Counted from the stretch's first letter, positions 12,114-24,752 are shown. The stretch is 64,000 nt of DNA from Chamaelirium japonicum (GCA_947650365.1 OX393553.1:35466353-35530352); one strand, 5' to 3'. A program made the numbers and translations. The notes: generated from the letters alone by a model not told the origin.

Positions 12114-15100
12114 TTATAATTTTGATTTTGTATGGTCGATCCATGTTCCCTCGCACTCTTCTCGCACATAATCTGAGTCAGACTCATCCATCACATCGAG
12201 TGATTCAGTATCTGGTAATATTGTGGTAAATGAATAATGTTCCATATTACTGTCATTGAGCTCAGCATTATTGGTGTCATAAATATAGTCTCTCTGAGGA
12301 GTTACTAGAACAATTGACCATTTTGGATCAAGTTGGTCTTCTACGTAAAAAACTTGCTTAGCTTGGGAAGCTAAAATAAAAGAATCTGATTTATGACCTA
12401 TCCTACCAAGCTCAACCAATGTGAAGCCAAGCTCATCTACTTTGATACCATTCTTGCTGTCAACCCAATCACACTTAAATACAGGCAATTTGAACATATG
12501 ATAATTAAGCTCCCAAATCTTAATAATAACCCCGTAGTAACTCATTTCGGTAAAAATAGGATTTTTATCCTTGGCGCTTGCAATATGCATTGATGTTGCC
12601 ATTATGCTTACTCCGCTGTTCTGGTTGACGCGTGAATTATCACGATCCTTTCTATGATAACGATAACCATTAATGATATAGCCATGATATTTTACTACTT
12701 CTAATCGGGGTCCTTGTGCGAGCCACTTTAAGTTGTCGGAGATATTATTATTTGGAACGCTTAAATCATCTGCAACCTATGCATAGTCCAATAATTAGTG
12801 AAGTTTAACGATGATACGTAAAATAGTAGGTATTAAATTACAGTAATACCTTTTGACGTAGCCAATATATACAGGTGCGATGGTGCTCATCTTGTAGCCA
12901 TTTTTGTATTTTAGATTGTCGAGGATGCTCTTGCTTCAACCAGGCCATATGCATACTATCAAGAATTATGAATAAGCAACACTTTGTTTGTTAAAAATAA
13001 TATAGCTAACAATGAAAAAGAAAAAAAATTACAAGGAGGATATAAAATGTCCTTACTCAATATAAGGTTGAACATCGTTTGTATTTTCCAACACATAATA
13101 ATGTGCATGCTCCAATTGTTGGTGATCAATTGTAAAAACATGACCACCTGATAAAGGCTTTCCATTAAAATCAGACGTGTCATTGGTTGTCATATTCCTA
13201 GCAGATGGAATTCTAATTGTATCTACTTCTGATAAATACTCTGTACAGAACTCAATGGCTTCTTCTGCAATATAACATTCAGCAATACAACCTTCGGGAT
13301 GACTACGATTTCGTACATAACCCTTTAATACCTTCATAAACCTCTCAAACGGAAACATCCATCTGAAGTAAACGGGACCACAAAGTCAAACTTCTCTGAT
13401 AAGATGCACTGTTAAATGTACCATGACATCAAAGAATGATGGTGGAAAGTACTTCTCCAACAAACATAATGTTACCACGAGATTCTTTTGTATTTCAACT
13501 AACTTCGGCACATCTACCACTTTGCTGCAGAGGGCATTGAAAAAGAAACAAAATCTGCTAATAGCATATCTCACATATTTAGGCAACACTGATCGTATTG
13601 CCACAGGCTGTAGCTGCTGCATCAATGTGTGACAATCATGAGATTTAAGGCCAATAAGTCTTAAGTCTTGCATGGAGACTAGATTTTTAAAATTTGAAGA
13701 ATATCCTTCTGGAACCTTGAGCTCAAATAATGTTTTGCAGAATCTCATTTTCTCTTGCCTAGATAATGTATAACATGCTGCCGGCAAATATGTTCGCTTC
13801 TCACCAAAATTTGGTGCCAACTCCTTTCTTATACCCATTTCTACAAGGTCAAGGCAAGAATTTAACCCATCCTTTGTTTTACCTGAAATGTTAAGCAATG
13901 TACCAAATATACTCTCGCAGACATTCTTCTCAATGTGCATAACATCTAGGTTGTGTCGGATATGCATATATTTCCAATATTTAAGATCAAAGAATATTGA
14001 CTTCTTCTTCCAATAATTTGCAGCACCAATATTCGATGAATTAGGCATTACCTTCTTCTTTCTGAATGATATTTTAATTCCTTCAACCTTTTTTAATATT
14101 TCCTCTCTGCTTAACGGTTCTGGAGGTGACCCAAACTCCTGCTCGCCATTAAATATTTTTTTCTGTTTTTGATACGGATGAAAATATGGAAGAAATCTTC
14201 TATGCCCAGTATAAGAATTTTTCTTACCATGTTTCAGTCTACGAGAATATGTTTCTTCGCTGCATATTGGGCAAGCATAATACCCCTTGACAGTGCAACC
14301 GCATAAATTACCATATGCGGGAAAATCGTTAATTATCCATAACAAAACAGCCTTTAACGTAAAGCTTTGTTGTTAGTAAGCATCGTAAGCTTCAATCCCT
14401 ACATCCTATAAAGTTTTTAAGTCATCAACCAACGGTGCCAAATAAACATCAATGTCATTTACAGGCTGTTTTGGACCAGATATCAATAATGTTAACATCA
14501 TAAATTTTCTCTTCATGCACAACCACGATGGAAGATTGTATGTGATCATTATAACTGGCCAACAACTATAATTACTGCTAAGGGTACTATGTGGATTTAT
14601 CCCGTTTGTTGAAATCGCTAGCCGAAGGTTTCTCGATTCTGCTACAAAATTTGGCCACAAGTGATCTACTAGTTTCCATGCTGGGGAGTCTGCAGGGTGG
14701 CGCAATTGACCATCTGCTTCTCTTTCATAAGCATGCCATGTCAAATCTTTTGTTGTTTGTAAAGACTGAAACATCCTCTTGAATCTCGGAATATATAGGT
14801 GGAAAATACCATAAAATTTTTGCAGGGATTCCCTTACTTTTATTATTTATTTTTTTATTCTCTTTCCATCTCGACGTTCCACAAGTGGGGCATATAATTG
14901 TATCTTTGTACTCCTTTCTATATAGTATGCAATCATTGGGACATGCATGTATTTTCTCATATTCCATTCCCAAAGCAGTTAAGGACTTTTTAGCCTCATA
15001 CATAGATAATGGCATTTCATTGTTGTTTGGTAACATATCACCCAAAAGTCTAAGTAGCTCTGAAAAGCTTTTGTCAGACCATCCGTATCTTGCTTTCAAG

Positions 15101-15537
15101 TTGTATAGTTTAACCAATGCAGATAATTTTGTAAACTTTGTGCAATCGGGATATAAAGGTTTTTCAGCATCTTCAAGTAATTTCTTAAATATTTCAGGGT
15201 CATTGGTACATTGATCATATGCAGCTTGAACCATTTCTACAGTACTAGCAACATCATCAGATATATTTGTTTCAAACTGCACTTTTGTTGTCGGATACCC
15301 ACTAGAAGCTGCTTCTCCATGCCAGATCCATGTGCGATAACTTTCATCAATACCATGAAAATATAAATGAACTCTTATATCTTGGAAAGTCTGGTTTTCT
15401 AAATTCCCACATCTTAAGCATGGACATCGTATATAATTAGGATTATTCGCATTGAATGCTGCAAAGTTTATAAATTCTTCAACCCCATCTTCATATTCTC
15501 GTGATCTTCTACTTTTAGACATCCAAGATCTATTCAT
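12114..15537 (-). pseudogene. TNP2-type transposase of CACTA-1 (Transposase_21, DUF4218, DUF4216)
   Basis: The start MNRSWMSKSRR is followed by an N-terminal zinc-finger-like CPCLRCGN. The Transposase_21 core shows NDIDVYLAPLVDDL, INDFPAYGNLCG and HNLDVMHIEKNVC. DUF4218 is at about 13053-13640 (SFFDVMVHLTVHL) and DUF4216 at 12114-12602 (VFKCDWVDSK, LASQAKQVFYV). In the family this protein is the DDE enzyme that cuts the element ends. The gene is broken by a frameshift near 14725-14774, a TAG at 14406-14408 and a TAA at 14373-14375. The CACTA-2 copy at 35848-39449 has the same layout and is open throughout. Confidence 0.92.
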
Positions 15538-16167
15538 TTTGAATTGAATATTACTAAATTTCTACAAACACAAAAAGAAATTGTAAGAATATGCGTATAT
15601 TAAATATGATAAGACAAATAGTATACTATTTTAACAGTTTTGTCTACACTAGAAACAAATGAAAGTATACCAATATTATAATATATATTTAGAAAATATA
15701 ATGGTAAGACCTTAATTGTTCGTGCATGTGCTATATTTAAATCTTATGTACTATATTTCTTTATCAAACTGAAAATTTTAATTATTTGTGCTTGAAGCTC
15801 AACCCTTTAATTGATGATGCAAAGACTCTCAAAGCTCAACCCTTTAATTGAGAATTGAGGATGCTACATTAACCATCATATTGTTGCATCATGCATACAG
15901 CTGCATGAACCCCGATCATGTGAGAAGTAAAATGTGTGTTGTACGCAGTCTGATTTTAATTTCTATAATATATGATGGATTTAAAGGTTCGAGTTTACAA
16001 TATAGAGAAGAAAATTATTTTTTTAGGTAGTTCAATAGTTTGTGAACTTCATATGTCTGGCACGGTGGCGACTTAAGGATGTCAGAAATTTGGTACAGAA
16101 ATCAATGATCACTCGGTGCAGTACGTCAATAATGTTTCACATATTGTTTATGTCAGAGAGAAATGTT
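15538..16167. other. CACTA-1 upstream of TNP2, nothing recognised
   Basis: AT-rich DNA just 5' of the TNP2 start, probably its upstream or promoter region. A short direct duplication, 'aagctcaaccctttaattga', occurs near 15796 and 15834. No gene seen. Confidence 0.4.
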
Positions 16168-16172
16168 CACTG

Positions 16173-19100
16173 TTTTAAAATTCGCCGACTCGACTCGAAA
16201 CTCGACCGAGTCGACTCGACTCGGCTGAGTTTTGCTACAACTTTGAGTAGTCCTAATTAAGGGACTAAAAAGTGCAATTTAACCCCAAGTATAGGGTGTG
16301 TAGCGAAGTAGTAATCTCGGTGAGTCTGAGGTTGATTCCACAGGGACTGAAGGACTAATGGGAACTAATGTGATGACAGTGTGTGAACGTGAGTGCAAAT
16401 CAGGGTTTTCCACTGAGGGTGGAGCACGAGAGAATGAAACTACGTTACTAAATTAAATAGAACTAAATATTGCAATTAATTAAAGGAGGTTACGATGGAG
16501 ATGAGGCTAAGGCATCCGGGTTCAACCTAGTAGTATATTATGTATTCTTTTGATCGATAATTTGTACGAGGATAGCATGAAGATTAAGTTCGGACGCATG
16601 CTACAGAGGTCTTTAAGCATTGCACATGCCCGGAGTCAATGTGCAATCAAAAGGACTTGTACATATACATCGATTTCTAGTGATAAGCATCCAACATACG
16701 AAAATAGATTGAAACTCATATGACGAGAGACTCGTTACGCTAGTGCTATCTTACCACAGGGATTCATAAGCAATCCGTATGCCCGGAGTCAATACGGAAT
16801 CAAACGAATATGCAAGCAAAATAACATACATCATCAGGCAGTGTCATCCATATAAGATTCAATCATACGAAAATTAAGCCTTAATTATCATTGATCAAAT
16901 AAAAAACATAGCATCCTACTAGGCATCCCCCATAGCCTTAGCTAGGGGTTTAGCCGTGCATGTTTATAGAATTCAATATAAAAGCATAACAGCACGCAAA
17001 CTTCATTAATGAAAATACGAAGGACGGCGCTCGTGGACGACAGCTTCCAGCGAAGGTGACGGTGTCCGGCGATGATTGTCTTCCACGGCAAGGACGATGG
17101 AGTGCGGCGTGACTTCGGCAAGCGTGGCTCGGAGCTTGGCGGATGGAAGATGATGGATCCGGGGTGGAAGATGATGAGATGATGTAGGTTCGGGCTAATG
17201 GTGGATGAATTTCGGATTGATGGTCATAGTGGTGATGGTGGAAGATGGTGGTGCTCGGTCTCCCCTTGTTGATGAGGTTCGGGTCCCCTATATAGAGAAG
17301 AGGGGGTCCGATTTTAGAAAGAGGAATTCACCGAACGGTTGTGATGGGTTTCAAATAGGAAAGAGAGAGAGGGTTTCGGTCTGAGAAAGAGGAGGTGGGA
17401 GAGAGAGTAGGAAGAGAGAGAAGAGAACGGAATAGAGAGAGAGAGGCGTTTGGGTTATAGAGAGATAAGGAAAGAGAGAGGAGAGAAGTTCGGTTTTAGA
17501 GAGAGAAAAACCAGGGAGCTGGGCGTTCGGGTTTGTAGAGAGAAAGTAGGAAGAAAGAGAAAAGGAAAAAGAGATCTCGAGAGAGAGAGAGAGAGAGAGA
17601 GAGAGAGGCACGGAGGTGATCAGGTACACCGGACGGCTGTGATGCATTCTGCATGGGCGCATGGGTCGGTGAGAGAGAAAGAAACGGGAGAGAGAGAGAT
17701 GGGCGCAGGTTTTGTAGAAGGAGAGAGAGAGACGCGATCGGGAGAAGCGAGAGAGACGGCTGTGATCTTGGGGCTCACGATCAGGTTTTAGAGAGAGAAA
17801 CGGAACAGGGGAGAGAAAGAGCTGGGCGCAGTTGGCTGTGACCTCGGGTGCACCGGACGTGATTCACGTATGGACGGATGTGATGGGCCTGCACGTGATC
17901 AGGTTCGGGGTGAGAAATCCGGGGCTCCGCATGGTTTAGTTGCACGGACGGCTGTGATTCAACAATGGGGCTGCAATCAGATGGTGCTGGCCAGGTACAT
18001 AGAAAAGGGAAGTCTGGGTTTTGCATGGGTTGTAGGTGCACGGACGGCTGCGATTAAGTCCGAAGGAAAGGGACGGCTAGGCTTGGTCGGGTGTTGTGCG
18101 ATGGGGTAGGTGCTGAATTTGCATGGGAATAAAAGAGACGGATGCGATGCGATCGGACGGGTAAGAGTGAATTTATGAGGACGGGACTCGGCTAGTTGAG
18201 CTCATGCAGGGGATTTGAATTGTAACGGATGACTGCGATTCGAGCTGGTCGGGTAAAGGGATTGGAGGTTTAAGAAATAAAAAGGTCTCAGGAGATCTTA
18301 TGTAAAGCTCGAGAGATGGCGCACTGCATGCAAATATTGACGGGAAGATCGGGTTGGATAAAAACGAATGGTCGCGATGGTATTGTGCTAGTCTTTGGCG
18401 GCATGGATTTAGTTGGGTGAGATGGAATCGGGTAATGGTATGGGTATACATATGGCTGGGGTTTGGCTGGGACTAAAGGTTGGGATTTGTTTGTTATGCT
18501 TCGGTAACCAATCGAGCCATCCACACTCGTCAACGCTTCCATATCAGCCCCTTTGCATATGCGTGGTTCTTCAGTGGTTCGAAGGTAGTGATGTGCTGCC
18601 GGTGATGTTATCTCGGCCAATTTCTTCACAATCATCATTCTCTGCATCATTCTTCATAAGGGCCTCCAAACGAGCTGTGCATGCTCCATTGGCTCGCCGT
18701 GAGAATGTCCACCATACTGTCATGATGTCCTTTATCCGCCTATGTCGAGTACCGGGTCAATTCCCTGAAAATCACACATGAAATGACGCGTGTAAGGATC
18801 CAATACGATTATCGATAAAAAGAATAATTTGGACTATCGGGCTTCGTATTTTTCATGCATGTATCGTATGAGTGCGAACCAATATACTGTTATGTCCGTA
18901 TTAAAGTCTACTATGCAGTGGTGCAAAGAAAATAATACGCTTTACGAGTATATGAAAAGTTTTACGTAGGAAAGCGATGATAATGCGGTAAGAAATAAGC
19001 GATAAATTGCATTATTTGGAGACTTAACACATCGATCCGACTCGGTCCAAAACTCGGTTTGGCAACTACTCGGACCAAAACTCGAGTAACTCGAACCAAA

Positions 19101-19411
19101 ACTCGAGTGACTCGGGCGAGTCACTCGAGTTTTTGGGGTGTGTGACTCGGTTCGAGTCTTGATCGTTGTATTTTTTGGGGTAAAATCGGGATCCGGTAGA
19201 ATAATTTATGTTTTGTAATGACATGTTATTTGGTGATAAGTTTTAAGGTCATCAAAACTTGTTAGATATCCATTTTTAAATATATATAATATTAAAATAT
19301 ATTATATAATGTCGAGTTTTTTGTATCGAGTTTTGTCGGGTTTTAGCCGAGTTGTCGAGTCAACTCGACTCATTAAGGTTTCGAGTCGAGTCGAGTTTTC
19401 GTGTTTTAAAA
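16173..19411. mobile_element. TIR element with TTTTAAAA ends and CGACTCGACTCG termini
   Basis: The left end reads TTTTAAAATTCGCCGACTCG. The right end is the complement of TTTTAAAACACGAAAACTCG with further CGACTCGACTCGA. The outer flank 'cactg' (16168-16172) recurs after the right end once the mini-CACTA at 19414-20337 and its duplicated 'aca' are removed (19412-19413 plus 20341-20343). Repeats of 'gactcg' occupy about 16185-16240 and 19030-19400. The middle is filled by a copy of the 2-3 kb repeat (16250-19015). No transposase was seen. The family is unclear; a 5-bp duplication is unusual for a hAT element. Confidence 0.65.
16250..19015 (+). mobile_element. Dispersed repeat copy B (same family as 232-2345)
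   Basis: This is the inverted counterpart of copy A. It has the leader 'aggttgattccacagggact' near 16330-16350, then 'aggcatccgggttcaacc' near 16511, a (GA)n zone and an AT-rich tail. The 17330-18370 part carries a degenerate motif close to ACGGCTGTGAT about every 75-125 bp (for example 17335, 17633, 17756, 17874, 17948, 18044, 18138). No coding domain. The boundaries are approximate and no terminal repeats are visible. Confidence 0.55.
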
Positions 19412-19413
19412 CA

Positions 19414-20337
19414 CACTACAACGGAAATGATATTTTGCGGCGCCATAATCGGTGGACATTGTTTATACGGCCGAAAAAGCTATCTAATTCGGCGGCCCAC
19501 CAAATCCGTCGGAAAAGATGGAGCTACTCTGGTGGTGGAAATCCACCCGGCCGAAAAAGGTCGGGCAAATCCGGCGGGCCACCAACCCCACCGGAAAAGA
19601 TGGAGTGAATCTGGTAGTCCACCAACCCGCTGGAAATGGTCGACCAAATCCGGCGGAGGAAAGCCACCAAGCCGGAAAATGTCCAGTGAATTCGACGTCC
19701 CACCACCCGCCGAAAAAGGTTGATCAAATCCGGCGAGTGAGATCCACATACCCGGCCGGAAATGGTCAAGTAGATCGGCGAGCGCGTTGGTCGAGTAGAT
19801 CGGCGAGCGGTGAGGGAGGAGAGGGCGGCGCGTTGGGCAGTGCAGATGAACTCCCGTCGCCATGGCCTCAGGTAGTGGCCGGAGAGGTCTGCGACTTGAG
19901 TGGACGGACGAAGAAGAGGACGACTTAGACGGACAAAGAAGAGAGATGACTTAAAAGTAATTATATTAGGTTTTTAATATTATATATAATATAAGCTTAT
20001 TTTTAACACAAGTCGTAGATAGTGCAGGTGGTTAAGTTGATAGGGGTTTTGGTTTGAGACTCGGGATCAAATACTCGCGCGCGCGGTACGGGGGGTGTTG
20101 GGGGCTGCTCAAATAGAGAGGTGGTTCTGAGCCTAGCGATTTTTATCTTTTTTTTTTTCCCCTAAACCAATTTTGGCAGTTTGGCCGCTGGATTTGCAAT
20201 AGTATTTCCGGCGGCCTAGTCAAAATTATCTTTTGCGACGGGATTTTATACGGCCATTATTTGTGGCGGCTAGGCCCCCGATTAAATATATAATCGGCCA
20301 TTTTTGACCGCCGGAAAAAGAAAGATCTGTTGTAGTG
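19414..20337. mobile_element. Mini-CACTA, 924 bp, non-autonomous
   Basis: It starts CACTACAACGG and ends CTGTTGTAGTG, with a perfect 3-bp duplication 'aca' at 19411-19413 and 20338-20340. Subterminal words are GGCGG/CCGCC and CGGCCG, unlike those of the larger CACTA elements here. The inner part has short imperfect repeats around 'ccaccaacccgccgg'. Translations of this GC-rich part look proline-rich but are repeat artefacts. No transposase is present. Confidence 0.9.
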
Positions 20338-20343
20338 ACACTG

Positions 20344-21740
20344 GAAATGTTAGTATCAATTTTCAGTTACCAAGTACTCATTTTTTGACATATTTATCTG
20401 ATATTTGCAATAATAAACAAATCCTCTGAAAGTAACTAGCTAATACTCTAGCCTAAAAGGATTCGGTGGTTATATGCATAATTAATCCTTCAAAAGAACT
20501 ACAAACCGAATGTTCAACTATTATTAAAGTCCTAAAAGTACATATGTTGCGGAATTTTATCATGAACTTAGAGTTGTTGAGTCTAAGTTCATTGAGGTTT
20601 TCTTCTCTCATAACAAAATACGTGATAGTTGAAAGTTGAAACACGCATTTCGAAATAAAGTTTTTGGTTGTTCGAGAGGACGTTCAGAATCATCGGGTGG
20701 CTATCCAGCATATCACACAGAACTAATGATCGCGGCCCTAAATTTTATAGGAATCATGTAGATTTTATAGGACTCGGTAGACATTGGTTTGTTTGATTTG
20801 CCGGGTTTATTTGAAACATCATTGCCCATTGGGATACCATGTATTTGCATGCCAATATGAAATTCCGATGATTATATCACTATTTGTCATATCGTTTGGG
20901 AATATACATAAAGCTTTTAGAGATGACTGAATGTCTAACTAATAATTATATTATTAGCATGATTAAGAACCTAATCCTAAGGTTATAATATTCACAGAAT
21001 TGCATGCAAACAAGCTATTTTGCATTTATATGTTATTCAAGAATTATCTGGCTAAGAGGAAAATTCACAATTCCGAGAAAAATGTAAAAATAATTAAAAA
21101 ATTCATCATAACTTTGGGAGATTTTATAACATATATTTCAAAATCTGAAAAAGAATTTACGAGGTAATTTGCTTATCTGTATGATTTGTCCATGTAGAAA
21201 CAAGTATGAGAGACAAAAATGACAGAAAACAGTGAAGAACATCAATCTATCAAAATCCCTAGAAACTCCGATCGCATGGAATGTGAGTAAATTGGAAATT
21301 TTCGGAATTATTGTTGAATCAGAGTGATGTGCAGACCTCAGAGTAGATGCTGAACAGTAGCGACAGAACAGAAAATAAAAGGAGGAAGGGAGGAAAGGGG
21401 AGTAACGGTCGAGTTTCTCCTCACCAACGGCAGCTCCTCCTCCTCCAATTCCAGCACTGGCGGCTCCTCTCGAGCTCTGGCGAGCTGCCCTTGGTCCATA
21501 AAAGAGAATGAGAGAGAGAGATGTGAGATCGAGAGGGAGAGGGGGGGTGAATAAATGGTGGCATGGGGATCGGCCGGGTTAGCTAGGGTTTCTTTTAAAA
21601 GGTATGTGGGCTGTTGAAGGGATAGAGGAGATAGGGAGATAGAGAGGGGAACGGTGAGGGGATTTCGAAATTGAGGAGGGATTGGGGGTTAAAGGGATAG
21701 AGATCGATCGAGAGGGAGGAGGGATTGGGGATAAGGGCCG
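20344..21740. other. CACTA-1 right internal region and purine-rich island
   Basis: AT-rich sequence runs up to about 21330. A purine- and GC-rich island follows (about 21340-21870) with GGAGGAGG-type words and GAGAGA tracts. A similar island lies about 0.8-2.4 kb inside the right end in CACTA-2 (40966-41280) and CACTA-3 (51361-52200), upstream of the minus-strand genes. It may be the promoter region; that is inference. No gene recognised. Confidence 0.45.
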
Positions 21741-21749
21741 GGTCTATCT

Positions 21750-21842
21750 AAGGAGGGATCGGGGGTTAAAGGGATAGATCGAAGAGGGATCGGGGGTTAA
21801 AGGGATAGATTGAAGAGGGATCGGGGGTTAAAGGGATAGATC
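21750..21842. repeat. 31-bp tandem repeat, three units
   Basis: Three nearly identical units of 'gaagagggatcgggggttaa' plus 'agggatagat' end at 21780, 21811 and 21842. A diverged unit lies near 21670-21700. It is part of the purine-rich island of CACTA-1. Confidence 0.9.
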
Positions 21843-21962
21843 CAGCTCTATCTTCTGCTATCAGTTGTAACTGCTAATTCATGAAGTTCTTTTTTTTTTT
21901 TGAGAGGTAATCGAGTTCTGATGGGGGAGAATCGGGAGATGTGGCAGCTGGGTACGTGGGTG

Positions 21963-22440
21963 TAGGGATGGCAATGGGTCGGGTCGGGTCGGGTTGAGAC
22001 ATAGCTATAAGGGCAAAACACCCAATCCGAACCCAACCCGTTTAATAAACGGGTCAAAAACTTAAACCCAAACCCAACCCGTCTAATAAACGGGTTGACC
22101 CAACCCGACCTGTTTAACCTGTTTACCAAACGGATCGGGTCGTGTCGGGTCGGGTTGGCTCGGGTTGGGTCAACAGAACCCGTGTAAACTTGCCAGGTTG
22201 AGTCAAGACAAGTTGGATTGGGTCGGGTTGGCTCGGGTCGAGTCGGGTCGGGTTGACATGACCCATTTGGTAAACGGGTCAAGTCGGGTCAATTGGGTCA
22301 AAGTACAAATCCGAACCCGACCCATTAAATAAATGGGTCAATCGGGTCGACCCGTTTATGACCTGAATCTGTTTAGGCCATACCCAAACCCGCTAACTTC
22401 GGGTCGGGTTGGCGGGTCGGGTTAAGGATTGCCACCCCTA
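21963..22440. mobile_element. hAT-like non-autonomous element, 478 bp, GGGTCGGGT-rich
   Basis: Terminal inverted repeats are TAGGGATGGCAATGGG on the left and the complement of TAGGGGTGGCAATCC on the right. The 8-bp flanks cgtgggtg (21955-21962) and ggtgggtg (22441-22448) match at seven of eight bases, fitting the 8-bp duplication of hAT elements. The interior is built from CGGGTCGGGT and AACGGGTC words in both orientations. No coding potential. Confidence 0.88.
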
Positions 22441-22659
22441 GGTGGGTGGTAGCTGTGAAATGATGAACGTACTTTCTAATCCTTGTTTCCATGCGTTGGA
22501 TCAGGCTTAGCGGTGCAGATTGAAAACTTTAATTTTCAACTGGTACCACTGCATCGGTACTCAACCTAGTTGAAAATGATCCGGATCGTTGAATCCCGAT
22601 CCCACATATGGGAGCAAGGAAAATATATAGGAGAATATAGGCACCCAAGAAAAAAGGCG

Positions 22660-23095
22660 ACCCGAATCTAAGGCTAACAATTTTGGACCCGACACGGCAG
22701 ACCCGACACGAAGTTAGCAAGTCTAGGTCAAGGTTAAACGAGTCAGGTCCAAGTTTACGGTCTGGACACGGTAGACCCAGTAAGACTCGTTTAAAATTCA
22801 ACGGGTCGTGTCGGGTCGGGTCTACCCGCAATCCGATACTGTATTATATAGTACCAGCGGGTCTATCGGGTCAAGTCGGATTAGGTCGGATCAGGTCAAC
22901 TGAATAGACCCGTCGTGTGGTAAACAGGTCTAACGGGTCTTATCAGGTATACCCGCCGTTTATAAACAAGTCGGGTATGGGTTTAGGAACTAGACATGAT
23001 TAGTTAAACGGGTTGGGTCTGGGTCTAGGGGTTTTGGACACGACCCAAAACTAGACACGACACGAACCCGACCCGACCCGACCCGAACCCCAAAA
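22660..23095. mobile_element. Truncated hAT-like GGGTCGGGT element
   Basis: It is rich in CGGGTCGGGTCT and its complement, and matches the element at 45773-46222 in reverse orientation (shared 'tctagtttngggtcgtgtcc' region). The terminal CAGGGGTG end is missing here, so it is a fragment. It abuts the right subterminal repeats of CACTA-1. Confidence 0.6.
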
Positions 23096-23479
23096 CCTTT
23101 TTTTACTGATGGTTGGGCTTTATCGACGGTTCTGTAATAAATGTCAAGTAATAACACCTTTATTGACGGTTTTGTTATCTCCAAGCTAACGTTGAGAATT
23201 AGATGATAGTTTATTTAAAAATGTCAAGAAACCATGAACCTTCTTTGAGGGTTTTATATATACTGTCAAGAAATATTAAGATTACTTGACCTTTTTTAAT
23301 AAGCGTCAAGTAATAAACTTCTTTCTTGACGGTTTATTACGAAACCGTCAACTCATCTGGTTCCTTCTTGGGCTTTATAATTGGACTGTCAACAAAACCA
23401 TCTTTCTTGACGGTTTATTTAAAACCGTCAAGAAAGACTAAAATCAAAGTGTCAAGTAAAGGCATTTTTGTTGTAGTAT
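23096..23479. repeat. CACTA-1 right subterminal repeat region
   Basis: Repeated CTTGACGGTTT / AAACCGTCAAG words in both orientations mirror 5284-5780. The region ends in the terminal word TTTTTGTTGTAGT. Confidence 0.85.
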
Positions 23480-23482
23480 ATT

Positions 23483-24661
23483 GTGTATCGATACGATGTG
23501 CGGTGCCGGTCAACAAGCTGTGATCAGGGAATCATCGAGAGTAATATGATGGGAGGCCCCAGAGTCCAGTATCTAAGTAGCAAAAGTACTGAGAGTGGCT
23601 AAATAGGCAAAGGAGCTAGAGGCACTGGAAGTCTCGGCGGAACTGAAAGTTGTCTACTGGTCGAGATATAACTGGAGTTGGGCAAGTTGCTGCTGAAAGA
23701 GCTGGACAGTATCTGGAGCATCCATACCGCTATAAAAAGAAGACGAAAGCGTACGAGGGGAAGATGGAACAAAAGTAGTGGCAGTGGTGGAGTCAACTGG
23801 TCGACCACGGCCCTGGGATCCTTGTTGCTTCTCGAGATGTAATTAACTTCCAGCATGTGGCGACGACGTGACCCAGTTTATGGCAGTTAGTGCACAGAAA
23901 ACAATCATGTCCAGTAGCGAGAATAGTAGAGGTGGCTAGGGCCGCAACAAGGATGTCAGTGTAGCTGGAGGGGAGAGGGGGGCCCTGGTAGCGATGGTGC
24001 GTAGTCTAGTTTCCTTGACGACAAACTCGACAATAGTGGCATCCAGACGTGGAAGTAGGTCCCGATGAATCAAAGCACCAGCAAGGACCGTACTAGGGAC
24101 GAAGGGCCATTAGGAATTGGTAAAGTTGACGACGCTCCCAGAAGGTCTGGTGGGCGCTAAGGTACTCGACCGGAACAGGGGAAACCAGTGACTGGAGTTA
24201 CCGCCAGTAACCACGCATCTACATGTGGAACTGCTAGATCGTGTGATCGCCTTGCTGCTCAGTCTAGACATGAGAAAGAAGGGCGTACACACAAGGGCCA
24301 CTAGACTACACAAAGCGCTCATCTAAGTAACACCATATGGCGGTAGACACACCAAGAGTGGCAAGGTCTACGATCATCATCTGATCGACAGATACGATGA
24401 GATAAGCAGTGACTCGAGCATCACGATCGAAAGTTGCCATGCCTGAAGGCCAGTAGGGAAGGCTGAGCTCGGTACGAGGATAGTCCCGTCGAGTTGGCCA
24501 AGGAGGAGCGTAGTTTGTACGTACAGTCGTTGCCCATGCTTCCCAATCAGTGGAGAAGATGGGAGGAAAATCTGTTGAGCTCGGGAGAAAATCTCGAGTA
24601 TACTCGCATGGGAGGGTATCGGAGGTAGGAGGCGCAGTCAAAGAGGCATCCACAAAGGATG
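23483..24661 (-). pseudogene. Copia-1 gag and protease start
   Basis: The minus-strand frame at 24306-24695 matches copia gag (DWEAWATTVR, DRDARVTAYLIVSVD). A perfect CCHC zinc knuckle, CTNCHKLGHVVATC, is encoded at 23853-23894. Near 23553-23575 the nucleotide sequence still spells the protease DSGAS site. Frames are broken between these parts. The gag start is separated from the rest by the Cassandra insertion after 'ggatg' (24657-24661). Confidence 0.85.
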
Positions 24662-24752
24662 TGTGATGACCAAGATCCAATAGGCCAATAGACAAGAGCC
24701 AAGACTACTGAAGCTGTTATGCCAAAATGGATGAGGTGATGTGAGGTGAGGT

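Larger units (their letters stand above)
5284..23479 (-). mobile_element. CACTA-1, 18.2 kb CACTA (En/Spm) transposon
   Basis: The left end is CACTACAACAAAAAAGGC and the right end is the complement of nearly the same word (GGCATTTTTGTTGTAGT), with the last G changed. Flanking 'att' at 5281-5283 and 23480-23482 fits the 3-bp target duplication typical of CACTA elements. Copia-1 reads through when the element is removed. Both ends carry many copies of a TTGACGG/CCGTCAA motif. The element encodes a TNP2-type transposase and a Transposase_24-Ulp1 protein on the minus strand, both broken. It is heavily inflated by nested insertions. Confidence 0.9.

Noticed and set aside
19309..19928. Proline/glycine-rich proteins in several frames
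   Set aside because: They are translations of the GC-rich repeats of the mini-CACTA and the CGACTCG arrays on both strands.
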